From RUG100 sp050953425 (GTDB lineage Bacteria > Bacillota > Clostridia > Peptostreptococcales > Anaerovoracaceae): a DNA stretch of 64,000 bases. The position numbers and the translations under genes were made by a program. The notes beneath the pieces were generated by a model. That model was not told where the DNA came from, ran no database searches, and worked only from the letters and a program-made list of their open reading frames with translations. The stretch lies in NCBI GenBank assembly GCA_050953425.1, contig JBMNMQ010000001.1, forward strand, positions 24,375-88,374, given 5' to 3'. Positions 51,509 to 61,219 of the stretch are shown here, in pieces (the stretch's first letter is position 1; every line of letters begins with the position of its first letter).

Positions 51509-53677
51509 TTATTCCTTGTAATCGCAGTCCTTGTTGGAACACGCGTACTTGCTGGTCTTGGTTTCCTTCTCGACGAGCAGCGCCCCGCAGCGGGGACATT
51601 TGCGGTCAATCGGCTTGTTCCAGTAGATCTGGCGGCAGTCGGGATAGCCGCTGCAGCCGTAGAAGAGCCGTCCCTTGCGGCTGCGCCGCTCGACGAGATC
51701 CTTGCCGCACTGCGGACATTTGACGCCGATCGTGCGCACCAGCGGCTTGGTGTTCTTGCATTCGGGGTAGCCGCTGCAGGCGAGAAAGCGGCCGAAGCGC
51801 CCGTGCTTGATGACCATCGGGCGGCCGCACAGTTCGCAGACCTCGTCGGTCTTCTCGTCCTCCATCTCGACCTTTTCGATCTCCTTGTCGGCGCGTTCCA
51901 TCTCCTTTTCGAACCCGCCGTAGAAATCGCGGATGACCGACTTCCACGGCAGCTCATCGGTCTCGATGCGGTCCAGACGGCCCTCCAGGTCCGCCGTGAA
52001 GCCGGCATCGACGATGTCCGGGAAGTATTCCTCCAGCAGCTCGGTTACCTTAAAGCCGAGATCGGTCGGCACCAGACTGCGCTTTTCGCGCCGCACATAG
52101 CGGCGGTCAAGCAGTGTAGCGATGATCGGCGCGTAGGTCGAGGGGCGGCCGATGTCCTTCTCCTCGAGGTCGCGCACCAGACTGGCGTCGGTAAAGCGCG
52201 CCGGCGGCTGGGTAAAGCTCTGCTCACCCTCGATGCCGGCGGCAGTCAGCGCTTCGCCCTGCTCCAGCGGCGGCAGCAGCTTATCCTCTTCCTTCCCTGG
52301 CGCGTAGACGCGCAGGAAGCCGTCGAACTCCAGCTTGGAGCCGGTCGCGTGGAAGCGATAGTCGCCGTTGTCGAGGTCGACGGCCATCGTCTGATAGCGG
52401 GCGGCCGACATCTGGCTGGCGAGAAAGCGCGACCAGATCAGCCGATAGAGCTTGTACTGGTCGGCCGACAGGGAGTCGCGGACATCCGCCGGCGTCAGCG
52501 TTACGTCGCTGGGGCGGATCGCCTCGTGCGCATCCTGAATTTCCTTTTTCTTATTCGTGAAGACGCTGCCGGCATGCCAGGCCGCGCCATAGTTTTCCGT
52601 GATATAGGCTTTGGCCGCTGCCCGGGCCTCATCGGAAAGACGTACCGAGTCGGTACGGATGTAGGAGACCAGACCGACCGTGCCGCGGCCGCTGATCTCG
52701 ACGCCCTCGTAGAGCTGCTGGGCGATCAGCATCGTCTTGCGGGCGTTGAAGTTGAGTTTATTGGAAGCATCCTGCTGCAGGCTGCTGGTCGTAAACGGTG
52801 CCGGCGGCCGGCGGCGGCGTTCCCTGGACTCAATGCCGGAGACAGTAAAAGTGCCGCCGCGCACCTCGTCGAGGATGCGGTCGGCGGTCTCGCGATCGGG
52901 GATATGGAGTTTTTTGCCCGCGCGGGAGATCAGCTTGGCGGTGAAGGTACGCTCCTTTTCGAAGGTGGCGATGATGGTCCAGTATTCCTCCGGCACGAAG
53001 GCGCGGATTTCCTTCTCGCGGTCGCAGATGATCTTCAGCGCCGCGCTCTGAACGCGGCCGGCCGACAGGCCGCGGCGGATCTTGCGCCACAGCAGCGGAC
53101 TGATGTTGTAGCCGACCAGGCGGTCGAGCACCCGCCGCGCCTGCTGGGCGTCAACGAGGCTGCGGTCGATCGTGCGCGGTTCCTTGAGCGCACTCGTGAC
53201 CTTGGCCTTGGTGATTTCATTGAACGCCACGCGGCAGGGCGCGTCGTCCTCAATATCGAGGAGATAGGCCAGATGCCAGGAGATCGCCTCACCCTCGCGG
53301 TCGGGGTCGGTCGCCAGATAGACGGCACTGGCCTTCTTCGCTTCTTTTTTTAATTCCTTGATGACATCGCCCTTGCCGCGGATGTTGATGTACTGCGGCT
53401 CAAAATCGTTGTCGATGTCGATGCCCATCTTGCTGCGCGGCAGATCGCGCACATGGCCGACCGAGGCGATGACCTTGTAGCGGCTGCCGAGAAAGCGGCC
53501 GATCGTCTTCGCCTTGGACGGCGACTCGACGATGACGAGCTTTTTCTTCGTTTTTGTTTTCTTCTTCGCAGCCGTCTTCTTCGCCGTCTTTCTGCCGGCG
53601 GTCTTTTTTACGCCGGCGGCAGCGGCCTCTGTCTTTTCAGTTTCGGTCGTGCTCTTTTTTGCTGTTGCTGTTGCCAT
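51509..53677 (-). CDS. topA: DNA topoisomerase I
   Basis: 722 residues. Toprim domain starts KLVIVESPSKAKTIGRFL (about residue 48) and continues through DPDREGEAISWHL; the active Tyr lies in LVSYIRTDSVRLS; three C-terminal zinc ribbons start CELCGRPM, CPQCGKDL and CPRCGALL. Relaxes negative supercoils. An N-terminal extension of about 45 residues is Lys/Ala/Thr-rich, histone-H1-like, preceding the normal start. The upstream ribosome site GGAAGGAAAG supports translation of this tail. Confidence 0.97.
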   Translation of the reverse strand: MATATAKKSTTETEKTEAAAAGVKKTAGRKTAKKTAAKKKTKTKKKLVIVESPSKAKTIGRFLGSRYKVIASVGHVRDLPRSKMGIDIDNDFEPQYINIRGKGDVIKELKKEAKKASAVYLATDPDREGEAISWHLAYLLDIEDDAPCRVAFNEITKAKVTSALKEPRTIDRSLVDAQQARRVLDRLVGYNISPLLWRKIRRGLSAGRVQSAALKIICDREKEIRAFVPEEYWTIIATFEKERTFTAKLISRAGKKLHIPDRETADRILDEVRGGTFTVSGIESRERRRRPPAPFTTSSLQQDASNKLNFNARKTMLIAQQLYEGVEISGRGTVGLVSYIRTDSVRLSDEARAAAKAYITENYGAAWHAGSVFTNKKKEIQDAHEAIRPSDVTLTPADVRDSLSADQYKLYRLIWSRFLASQMSAARYQTMAVDLDNGDYRFHATGSKLEFDGFLRVYAPGKEEDKLLPPLEQGEALTAAGIEGEQSFTQPPARFTDASLVRDLEEKDIGRPSTYAPIIATLLDRRYVRREKRSLVPTDLGFKVTELLEEYFPDIVDAGFTADLEGRLDRIETDELPWKSVIRDFYGGFEKEMERADKEIEKVEMEDEKTDEVCELCGRPMVIKHGRFGRFLACSGYPECKNTKPLVRTIGVKCPQCGKDLVERRSRKGRLFYGCSGYPDCRQIYWNKPIDRKCPRCGALLVEKETKTSKYACSNKDCDYKE

Positions 53678-53825
53678 TTCTTTCCTTCCGATATATATAG
53701 AGTCTCAGGCGGTCTGCACGGTTTTCCCATGCGTTTCCGCCGGTACTGCTGTTTTTCGTTCAATCCGGCTGCCGTCAGTATTGTATCGCCGGGCCGTGTG
53801 CAGTGTAATCCGCGCGCAGTGTAAT
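53678..53825. other. topA upstream region before the 79-bp array
   Basis: Contains the topA ribosome site and two copies of GCAGTGTAATCCGCGC (around 53799-53829) that lead into the 79-bp array; no clear promoter. Confidence 0.4.
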
Positions 53826-54165
53826 CCGCGCGTTTTCGCCGGCGCTGTCCTCTGCATTTTCTTCACGGCCGTCAGCGTGATCGTCGGGGCCATGCACATC
53901 TGATCCGCGCGTTTTCGCCGGCGCTGTCCTCTGCATTTTCTTCACGGCCGTCAGCGTGATCGCCGGGGCCATGCACATCTGATCCGCGCGTTTTCGCCGG
54001 CGCTGTCCTCTGCATTTTCTTCACGGCCGTCAGCGTGATCGCCGGGGCCATGCACATCTGATCCGCGCGTTTTCGCCGGCGCTGTCCTCTGCATTTTCTT
54101 CACGGCCGTCAGCGTGATCGCCGGGGCCATGCACATTTGATCAGCGCGTTTTCGCCGGCGCTGCT
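53826..54165. repeat. 79-bp tandem repeat, about 4.3 copies
   Basis: CCGCGCGTTTTCGCCGGCGC starts at 53826, 53905, 53984 and 54063, with a variant copy at 54142: an exact 79-bp period with near-identical units. Each contains CACGGCCGTCAGCGTGATCG and GGGGCCATGCACAT. The array fills most of the 540-bp gap between dprA and topA; nothing else is recognised there. Minus-strand ATG-started frames inside it are repeats of one peptide, not genes. Confidence 0.92.
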
Positions 54166-54216
54166 GCAACCTCACATTATCTGGTACTACTAGATGAAGA
54201 TTATACAACATTTTCT

Positions 54217-55071
54217 TTATTTTGCAATACCGACTTTCCCCAGCGACGTATAGACCAGGCCCTTGATTTCCAATACTGTGATCAGCCCCGTAACCCGTGC
54301 CGCGCCCAGTTCCGTCAGCTGCGCGAGTTCATCCGCCGTCTTTTCGCCGCCTGTCCGCAGTGCCTCATAGATCTTTTTCTCCTCCTCGCCGAGCGCGGCG
54401 ATGCGCGCGTCCGTATCCGGCCGCGCCAGCCCCAGCGCGTCGAGCAGATCGCCGATAGTAGTGAGAATGATCGCGCCGTCGCGGATCAGCTGATTGCAGC
54501 CAAGACTGCAGACATTGTTGATGCAGCCGGGCACCGCGTAGACATCTTTGTTCTGGGCGTTGAGAAGCTCAGCGGTGATCAGCGCACCGCTGGCATGCCC
54601 TGCCTCGACCACAGCGCCGCACTCCGAAATGCCGGCCAGAATGCGGTTGCGCTGCGGGAAGGTATACCGTGTCGCCGGCGTGCCGGGGGAATATTCGCTG
54701 ATCAGCAGACCGCGGTCAAGGATCTCCGCGCGCAGATCGCGATTGACCCATGGATAGGGAACGTCGATGCCGGTGCCGAGTACAGCGATCGTCGCGCCGC
54801 CGACCTCGAGTGCCCCGCGGTGAGCGCAGGCGTCGATGCCGCGAGCCAGACCGCTGACCACGGCGATCCCGCAGCGGGCCAGCTGTGCCGCTATATCGGC
54901 GGCCACCCGGCGGCCGTACGCCGTCGTGCGCCGCGAACCGACCACACAGACACAGCGACGCCGCAGCAGCGAGAGATCCCCGGCACAGTACAGCCGCCGC
55001 GGCGCATCTCGCAGCGCGCGCAGCCGCTCCGGGTAGAGTGCGTCGTTATAGCGAAGTTCCGTCATCTTCAT
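54217..55071 (-). CDS. dprA: DNA-processing protein DprA
   Basis: 284 residues from ATG 55071, set by an AGGAGGAAACAGA site inside the comM 3' end. Rossmann-like LOG domain: VVGSRRTTAYGRRVA, VVSGLARGIDACAHRGAL, AVLGTGIDVPYP, SEYSPGTPATRYTFPQRNRI; a C-terminal winged helix (about 215-284). DprA loads RecA on incoming single strands in transformation. Overlaps comM by about 26 bases; the comM-dprA-topA order is conserved. Confidence 0.94.
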   Translation of the reverse strand: MKMTELRYNDALYPERLRALRDAPRRLYCAGDLSLLRRRCVCVVGSRRTTAYGRRVAADIAAQLARCGIAVVSGLARGIDACAHRGALEVGGATIAVLGTGIDVPYPWVNRDLRAEILDRGLLISEYSPGTPATRYTFPQRNRILAGISECGAVVEAGHASGALITAELLNAQNKDVYAVPGCINNVCSLGCNQLIRDGAIILTTIGDLLDALGLARPDTDARIAALGEEEKKIYEALRTGGEKTADELAQLTELGAARVTGLITVLEIKGLVYTSLGKVGIAK

Positions 55072-55690
55072 TCTGTTTCCTCCTGTATTGCAGCGCTTCC
55101 GCCACGTGTGCGACGGACAGCTGCGGACTGCCTTCCAGGTCGGCAATCGTCCGCGCCAGACGGATCGTGCGGTGATAGGTGCGCATCGACAGCGCCAGAT
55201 CGTGATACGCCGTCAGCAGCAGGTCGCGGGCCGCCGCCTCCATCGGACAGCAGGCGTCCAGTTCGCTGGGGTGCAGACGGGCATTGCAGTCGATGCTGCT
55301 GCCGCGGTAACGGCGTTCCTGCACCTTTCGGGCAGCCAGCACCTGCTCGCGCATCTGCGCCGACGTCAGACCGGGCGCCGTATCTGCCAGATCAACGCGG
55401 GGAATCTCCACCTGCATGTCGATGCGATCGAGCACCGGCCCGGACAGACGCGCATGAAAAGAAGCCAGCTGACCGGCCGTGCAGGTGCAGCGGCGGCGTG
55501 GATCGCCGCGCCAGCCGCAAAAGCAGGGGTTGCTGGCGGCAATAAATAAAAATCGTCCCGGAAAGACCGCCGTGCCGTCGCGCCGCACGATCGTCACTTT
55601 ACCCTCCTCCAGCGGCTGGCGCAGGGCATTGATCAAAGCACGGTCAAACTGGGGGAATTCGTCGAGGAAGAGGACGCCTGTCATCGACCC
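55046..55690 (-). pseudogene. comM: comM/yifB (Mg-chelatase-like AAA ATPase), 3' part cut by a mobile element
   Basis: About 212 residues remain, starting at the Walker B strand GVLFLDEFPQFD. Downstream motifs NPCFCGWRGD, SGPVLDRIDM and the C-terminal helical domain are intact and full. Everything N-terminal, including the Lon-like domain and Walker A, is missing: a stop codon lies 19 codons upstream of that motif in DNA that no longer looks like comM. The start ATG here is only incidental. The rest of comM is presumably at the other end of the element, outside the window. ComM/YifB is an AAA+ helicase aiding branch migration in transformation, so its loss may lower competence. Confidence 0.9.
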
Positions 55691-55990
55691 GGAGAGAGAC
55701 TCATCAGCAAATAACCATACTCCCTAATTACCGATGGGTATTAAATAGGAAAAACTACATTTGCTCGAATTACCCGGGGATACCCCTGTGAGCATGCTCT
55801 TTCCTATTATCAAAATATGTTTACATCCCACATATAATAATGTAGAAAGTTGGCCGCTTGAATGAAGAAACGTTGATTTTTAAATTATTCTCGAAAACAA
55901 GTGGATTAATCTGCCGACCTGAGCGATAGATACGACACGGGCTGGATCTTGCCGGGATTCACCCGAATAACGCACAAGGAGGTAGAAGAC
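55685..55990. other. Left end of mobile element with dense dyads; putative attachment region
   Basis: The junction with comM lies near 55685-55700. Inside the element, AATAGGAAA (55744-55752) and TTTCCTATT (55800-55808) form an inverted repeat; between them lies CCCGGG and the perfect 10-bp palindrome GAGCATGCTC (55790-55799). AT-rich DNA with TATAATAATG follows near 55835. Serine recombinase attachment sites are short inverted repeats around a central dinucleotide; these dyads are candidates for att, regulator binding or both. Confidence 0.5.
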
Positions 55991-56368
55991 ATGAACGACG
56001 TCAACTATGAATTAATCGGCACGCGGATACGTGAGAAGCGAGAGGAAGTGGGCTGCTCACAAGAGCAACTGGCATGGGATGCGGAGCTATCAAACACCTA
56101 TATCTCCCTTGTCGAAACAGGCAAAAAGAAGCCCAGCCTTGGATCACTCCTCAAGATCTCCAATGCGCTGGGCATCACACTCGACGAATTGTTGTCAGGC
56201 AATCAGCTGCACAATCCCACAGATTACCAAACAGATATCGACGAGCTTATGAATGATTGTACTCTTGAAGAACGCAGATTCATATACGAATTGTTACGTT
56301 CTTCAAAGGAAATCCTACGTGAGAACGGCTGGAAACTATCCGCACACAGCAGTGATGATATCAAATAA
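55991..56368 (+). CDS. Xre-family transcriptional regulator of the element
   Basis: 125 residues from ATG 55991 after an AAGGAGG site. A Cro/C1-type HTH spans about 8-64 (IREKREEVGCSQEQLAWDAE, ISLVETGKKKPSLGSLLKI, ALGITLDELLSG), and a helical C-terminus follows. Such regulators repress excision or transfer genes of integrated elements. It is first in the element and probably controls the operon starting at 56487. Confidence 0.88.
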   Translation: MNDVNYELIGTRIREKREEVGCSQEQLAWDAELSNTYISLVETGKKKPSLGSLLKISNALGITLDELLSGNQLHNPTDYQTDIDELMNDCTLEERRFIYELLRSSKEILRENGWKLSAHSSDDIK

Positions 56369-56389
56369 ATCATAAAAACCTGCCCCTTA

Positions 56390-56429
56390 CCATTAACCGG
56401 AAGTAAAACGCTTTACCTCTGGTTAATGG
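56390..56429 (+). terminator. Hairpin between Xre regulator and recombinase operon
   Basis: CCATTAACC (56390-56398) and GGTTAATGG (56421-56429), with further pairing of GTAAA/TTTAC inside, followed by TTTATT. Likely terminator, or an attenuator before the recombinase gene. Confidence 0.75.
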
Positions 56430-56486
56430 TTTATTCGTTACGAAAACAATATGATATTCATAATTAATAGAGCAAGGATGAAGTCT

Positions 56487-58368
56487 ATGAATGAGAATGA
56501 AAAGAGCCTACCTCAGCAGGACAGAAAGTCAAAGATCCGGGAAAGGTATAAAGGGATCGATGAGAGCACCCTTGATGTAATCCCGGCCATCCCGAGAGAG
56601 GATTTCTATAACGGCACAACGGAAAAGCGCGTAGCTGTTTACGCCAGAGTCTCAACCGACGACCCCCGGCAGACCTCCTCATACGAACTACAGAAGAATC
56701 ACTATACAGACCTTGTCAATCGGAGGCCGGACTGGAAGCTCGTAGACATCTACGCAGACGAAGGTATTTCAGGGACTTCCCTGAACCACAGAGACAGTTT
56801 CCTGCGAATGATCGATGACTGCAACAACGATAAGATCGATCTTATCGTTACAAAGAGCGTCTCTCGTTTTGCCAGAAACATCATGGACTGCATCGGCTAT
56901 GTCCGTCTACTCAAAGGAAAAAAGCCTCCCATCGGTATCTTCTTCGAAACTGAAAACATATATACGCTTGATCCTAACAGCGAGATGAGTCTGGCTTTTA
57001 TTGCTACGCTCGCTCAGGAAGAAAGCCACACCAAAAGTGAAATCATGAACGCATCCATTGAGATGCGTTTTAAACGAGGAATCTTCCTCACTCCTGCTCT
57101 CCTCGGCTATGACGTTGATGAGGACGGGAACCTTGTCATTAACGAGGATGAGGCTCAAACTGTCCGTCTCATTTTCTTCCTATACCTATACGGCTATTCC
57201 ACACAGGGAATCGCTGAGATATTAACCAAGCTCGGAAGGAAAACAAAGAAAGGTAACACCACCTGGTCTCCCGGCAGCATTCTGCAGATACTTCAAAATG
57301 AACGCCACTGCGGAGATGTGCTTGCCCGTAAAACGTGGACTCCTAACTATCTCGATCATAAGTCACGAAAGAATAAGCAAGACCGAAATCAATATCGCCA
57401 ACGCGATCATCACGAAAGCATTATAAGTCGGGATGATTTCATTGCAGTACAGCGGCTGATAGCAAATGCCAAATACGGCAACAAGAGCATTCTCCCTGCC
57501 CTTCACGTGGTAAAGGACGGTGCGCTACGAGGCTTTGTCTCAATCAACCCACGATGGGCTGGCTTTAAGGTCGAGGACTATTACGAGGCCTGCCAAAGTG
57601 CCTATGAGGGCAGCGAATGGTACCGGAGGCTGAAGGAAAAGAGATCACAGTTAAGTAAGGGAGACTTTGACCTGCGCGGCTACGAGATTGCACACGGCCA
57701 GTTCTTCGATACTCCCGGACGAAATACCGTTACCATCTCCCACGACCAGGTGAAGTTCACGATTCCAACCATTCGCAAGTTCGGTGACGCCCGTACCGTG
57801 GAACTTCTGATCCACCCGGAAAAGAAGCTGCTTGCTGTGCGGCCAGTACCCAAAGATACTAGTCAACGCGGTGGAATGGGCTATCTGCGTCAAACGGCAA
57901 ACTAGCATCCAAGGCAATCAGCGGTACGGCATGCCTTCCCACCGTCTTCAAGCTGCTGGGCTGGCGCGACTGAATGCAAATATCAGGCTGCTTGGATCGC
58001 TGAAGAAAAAGGATGACGAGCAGTTCCTGATTTTCAATCTGGCAGATACCGAGGTCCTTATACCAAGACACGTAATCGATCAGGCTGGTGAGCAAAACAG
58101 CAGCAACCCTGACCTGACACCATTTACCGCACCAAAGTCCAAGCAGGTGCTGGCCTACCCCTCCGAGTGGGGAGACTCCTTCGGTGCCGAATACTACGAC
58201 CGCATGCAGGAGAAGGCAGAAAGCGACGATGCCCTTGCCGCATGGAATATCGCACACCAAAGCGAGCCGTACAAGGAGCCCGATATCAAAGTGACCGATC
58301 GGGAAACCATAAAAACAGAAATTGAATCCATGATTGAACAGATGAAGGAGAACGCTACCGATGAGTGA
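56487..58368 (+). pseudogene. Large serine recombinase with C-terminal accessory module, frameshifted
   Basis: Serine recombinase of about 625 residues if repaired. The resolvase domain has VAVYARVSTDDPRQTSSYEL (catalytic Ser in ARVS), DEGISGTSLNHRDSF and TKSVSRFARN; a recombinase domain continues to about residue 290 (LGYDVDEDGNLV, SILQNERHCGDV). The C-terminal 150 residues belong to a module shared with the next two genes (DQVKFTIPTIRKF, LLIHPEKKLLAVRP). At about 57868 the frame breaks after KDTS: the match resumes as NAVEWAI in another frame, as if two bases were lost. The gene ends 58368, overlapping the next by 8 bases. Confidence 0.85.
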
Positions 58369-59007
58369 AACAGAAAACAAAAGAAGAACCGCGGATATTG
58401 AGATTATCGAGGACGACAGTTTTAACTTATGAAGGTCTTTCAGGGTTGTCCGGGGAGAGTTCTTCTCACACATATACGAACCATCATTTACATTAAATCA
58501 GAATAAGGTGTCCGTTAATATGGCTTGCATACGCAAGCTCCCCGACGTGGAATACGTTCAGGCTCTTGTTAACCCCGAAACGAAGAAGCTGGCAATCCGG
58601 CCTTGCATGGAGGAAGAAAAGGACTCCTTCCGCTGGTGTTCGACTGGCAAAGAAGGTCGCGCCCAAGCAGGTCACCTGCAAGATCTTCTTCGGTAAGATC
58701 TTTCGCTCTCATGGGCTGGAACCCAAACCACAGGTACAAGCTGCTGGGAAAACTCATCCGGTCAAACGGCGAGCTGCTCTTTACCTTTTGATCTGGCAAA
58801 CCCAGAGATCTACGAGCGCAAGGTCAGCGAAGATGGAAAAGTCAAAGCCTCTCGCACCCCGGTGTATACCCGGAAGACTGGAAGAATCAGTTCGGCCTTT
58901 CTGTTGAGGAGCACCAGAGGAATCTTCAGGTCAACATTTCTGAGGGCTATTCGATATTCGGCGTTCAAGGAGAAGAAACAATCCGCCTGCCGGGCAAAGT
59001 ACAGTAA
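58361..59007 (+). pseudogene. Satellite module protein, degraded by several frameshifts
   Basis: Starts ATGAGTGAAACAG, overlapping the recombinase stop by 8 bases. The frame ends early at 58432, and coherent pieces continue in other frames: VRGEFFSHIYEPSFT, then NKVSVNMACIRKLPDVEYVQ and ALVNPETKKLAIRP, then APKQVTCKIFFGKIF, MGWNPNHRYKLLGKLIRSNG, YERKVSEDGKVKASRTPVY. Joined, these would make a protein of about 215 residues with the same module as the recombinase C-terminus and the gene at 59030. At least three to four frame changes. Confidence 0.75.
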
Positions 59008-59029
59008 AATGAAAGCGAGGTAGCCACAA

Positions 59030-59413
59030 ATGAACAGTCAGGCAACGCAACAACCCATCGTCTGTATTGATTTAAAGAAGAACAGGATTCGAGTCCATAA
59101 GGTGACACTGCACATGCTCGGTGACCCAGATTTCATACAGCTTCTGGTAAATCCGAAATCTGGAATGCTCGCGATCAAAGGAACCATCCCAGAAGACCAT
59201 CTTGGCCTCAAGGTTCATAAAGAGCTGCTCACCGATGGTAACTGCTATGAAATCCATTCGAAGGAATTAATGCGAACGCTCCAGAGGGTCCGGTCAGACT
59301 GGCGAACAAACTGCTCCTACCGGATCTATGGAGAATGTAACGAAAGCTCCGGTATCGCCCTCGTTCCTATGGAAGACATTGTACTCATGGAGGACGCACT
59401 TGCACATGAATGA
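59030..59413 (+). CDS. Satellite module protein, intact
   Basis: 127 residues, the only rightward operon gene without a frameshift. It matches the module: NRIRVHKVTLHMLGDPDFIQ, LLVNPKSGMLAIKG, then a second half with DWRTNCSYRIYGECNE and ALVPMEDIVLM, parallel to GWNPNHRYKLLG in the previous protein. No catalytic motif. A basic/aromatic mix suggests DNA or protein binding, maybe assisting the recombinase as a directionality factor. Ribosome site GAAAGCGAGG. Overlaps the next gene by ATGAATGA. Confidence 0.7.
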   Translation: MNSQATQQPIVCIDLKKNRIRVHKVTLHMLGDPDFIQLLVNPKSGMLAIKGTIPEDHLGLKVHKELLTDGNCYEIHSKELMRTLQRVRSDWRTNCSYRIYGECNESSGIALVPMEDIVLMEDALAHE

Positions 59414-60376
59414 TAACAAATGGACTCCTCCGCTGCTTGAAAGCGACGAGGACTTTCTCCTACTAAAACAGCCCCTGTCAGACAGGGATTATATAAACCT
59501 TAAGCATAGCCTTTTTACTGAAGGCTGCAAGGAACATATCCTTGTTTGGCATGGGGTCATTATCGACGGAAACAAAAGATATGAACATCTGCAAGGAAAA
59601 CAACATCCGGTTTAAGATCAGGCACTCCATGTTCCGGTCTAAGGCCGAGGCCTTCGTGATATATTTGCAAGGAAGAATTACAGCGCAGCGACCTTGTCAA
59701 CGAGATGTACAAGTATCTGATCGGGAAGGCTCTATCAGTCAGAGCTCGAAAGAAAGGCTCAGATGTACAGCAGCAAGAATGAAAGCACGCACCCCTACAT
59801 CCCCGGACGTGTTTATCAGGAAGCAGGAGATCTCACAGCAGATCGCAGACGAGCTAAAAATCTCTCGAGGCACGGTACTAAAGTATGAGATCTTCACCAA
59901 GTGCATCGATAGCCTCCGGGAAAAGGAGCCGGAAATCGCAGCAAAGATTCTGTCCGGAAAGCTGAAAATCTCTCACGAAAATATCATAGAGCTGGAGCGG
60001 CTTCCCTCACGTGAGCTTCATGCCTTGAACAATACACTGTCAAAAAGCAATATTGACCATATTACCTATTCGGATTTTAGGCATGAGCTTCTCTGGAAAG
60101 AGCCTGCCCTCTATTCCCATGCCACCAACTCGGCAGCAGGAAGATGACAGCCTACCAATCAGGCAGATGCCAGCCTACGATCCGGACTCCGATCTTGCTA
60201 ACCTGATATTTACCATCCCAACGTGGGTGAGCTCGATCAAACGAGCGCATAATAATACTGACTTTTCCAAAGCCACATCCGGTGCAAAAGATAAAGTCAG
60301 CATGCAATTATCACTATTACAAAATGCGATACTGGATATGCAAGCATCGTTAAAGGAGGAATACCAACATGAATGA
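59406..60376 (+). pseudogene. KorB/ParB-like DNA-binding protein, frameshifted
   Basis: Starts at ATG 59406 overlapping the previous stop. The first frame gives a ParB N-terminal-like strand pair (EHILVWHGVIIDGNKRYE) to 59615; a second frame continues ENNIRFKIRHSMF and, after about 59780, an HTH region IAADELK-like (QQIADELKISRGTVLKYEIF) with LSGKLKISHENIIELERLPS; a third frame supplies the C-terminus (ANLIFTIPTWVSSIKRA) to the stop at 60376. Intact, it would be about 320 residues. Likely a plasmid-type partition/transcription regulator. Confidence 0.75.
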
Positions 60377-61219
60377 GCTACTGCAGTATGTTCCTAATGT
60401 GTACTTCGAGCAGATCCCAATAAAAAATCTGGTCTCCAACCAGGATACCAGAGGCATCTCTCTATGAACCACGTTAAGAAAGCCGCTGCCAACTTCGACC
60501 TGTATCAAATCAACCCAGTGAAGGTCAGCCGCAGAAACGGAACCAACTACGTATTTAACGGCCAGCACACAATCGAAATTGTCGCCCTCGTCTCCGGCTC
60601 CCGTGAAACACCAGTATGGTGCATGATCTATGACGATCTGGAATATGAGCACGAAGCCGATATCTTCGCAAATCAGATGAAGTATGTAAAGCCTCTCCTG
60701 CCTTACGAAACCTTCATCGCAAATATTGAGGCTGGAAGCGACAAGCACCTTATCATAAAAGACCTGGTCGAATCTTACGACCTCACCGTCACTCCGGGAA
60801 GCGCACCCGGAGGTATTTGCGCGATCTCTACTGTTGAAAGAATCTATGACAAATACGGGTATCACATTCTGGATCAGACACTTCGCATGATTGTTGGCAC
60901 TTGGGAAGGTGAAGCATACTCCCTTTCTGCCAACATGCTCTCCGGTGTTGCCAGAATCATCTTTGCTTACGGGGACTCCCTGAAAGAAGATATCTTCAAA
61001 GAAAAGCTCAGCCGCATCTCGCCCCGGGAGATCAGCCGCACCGCCCGTGAGCGGAAAGCAGGATCGCTTGGCTATGCGGAGACACTTATTATCAACTATA
61101 ACAAGAACCGGAAAACAACCCTCAGCTTTGAAAAGCTCTACACCCATAAGGCACCTACCAAAAAGCAGAAGCTCGAGGAGGAGCTTGCCAAGGCAAAAGA
61201 GGATGACCCGGAATTATAA
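60369..61219 (+). pseudogene. ParB-nuclease-like protein (DUF6551-type), one-base frameshift
   Basis: Starts at ATG 60369, again overlapping the upstream stop by ATGAATGA. The frame reads YVPNVYFEQIPIKNLVSNQD and then stops; adding one T at about 60449 (GA-TACC to GATTACC) restores NQDYQRHLSMNHVKKAA and the rest. The body has the ParB/sulfiredoxin-like core: YQINPVKVSRRNGTNYVFNG, then QHTIEIVAL and later helices. About 282 residues if repaired. The downstream end converges on the recombinase at 61214, overlapping 6 bases. Confidence 0.8.

Noticed and set aside
53705..54211. Short minus-strand frames repeating one peptide between topA and dprA
   Set aside because: They are the 79-bp array read in frames offset by one; 79 is not a multiple of 3 and no ribosome site precedes them.
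57859..58473. 204-codon minus-strand frame opposite the recombinase tail
   Set aside because: Antisense to the module-bearing region, whose plus-strand pieces match sister modules.
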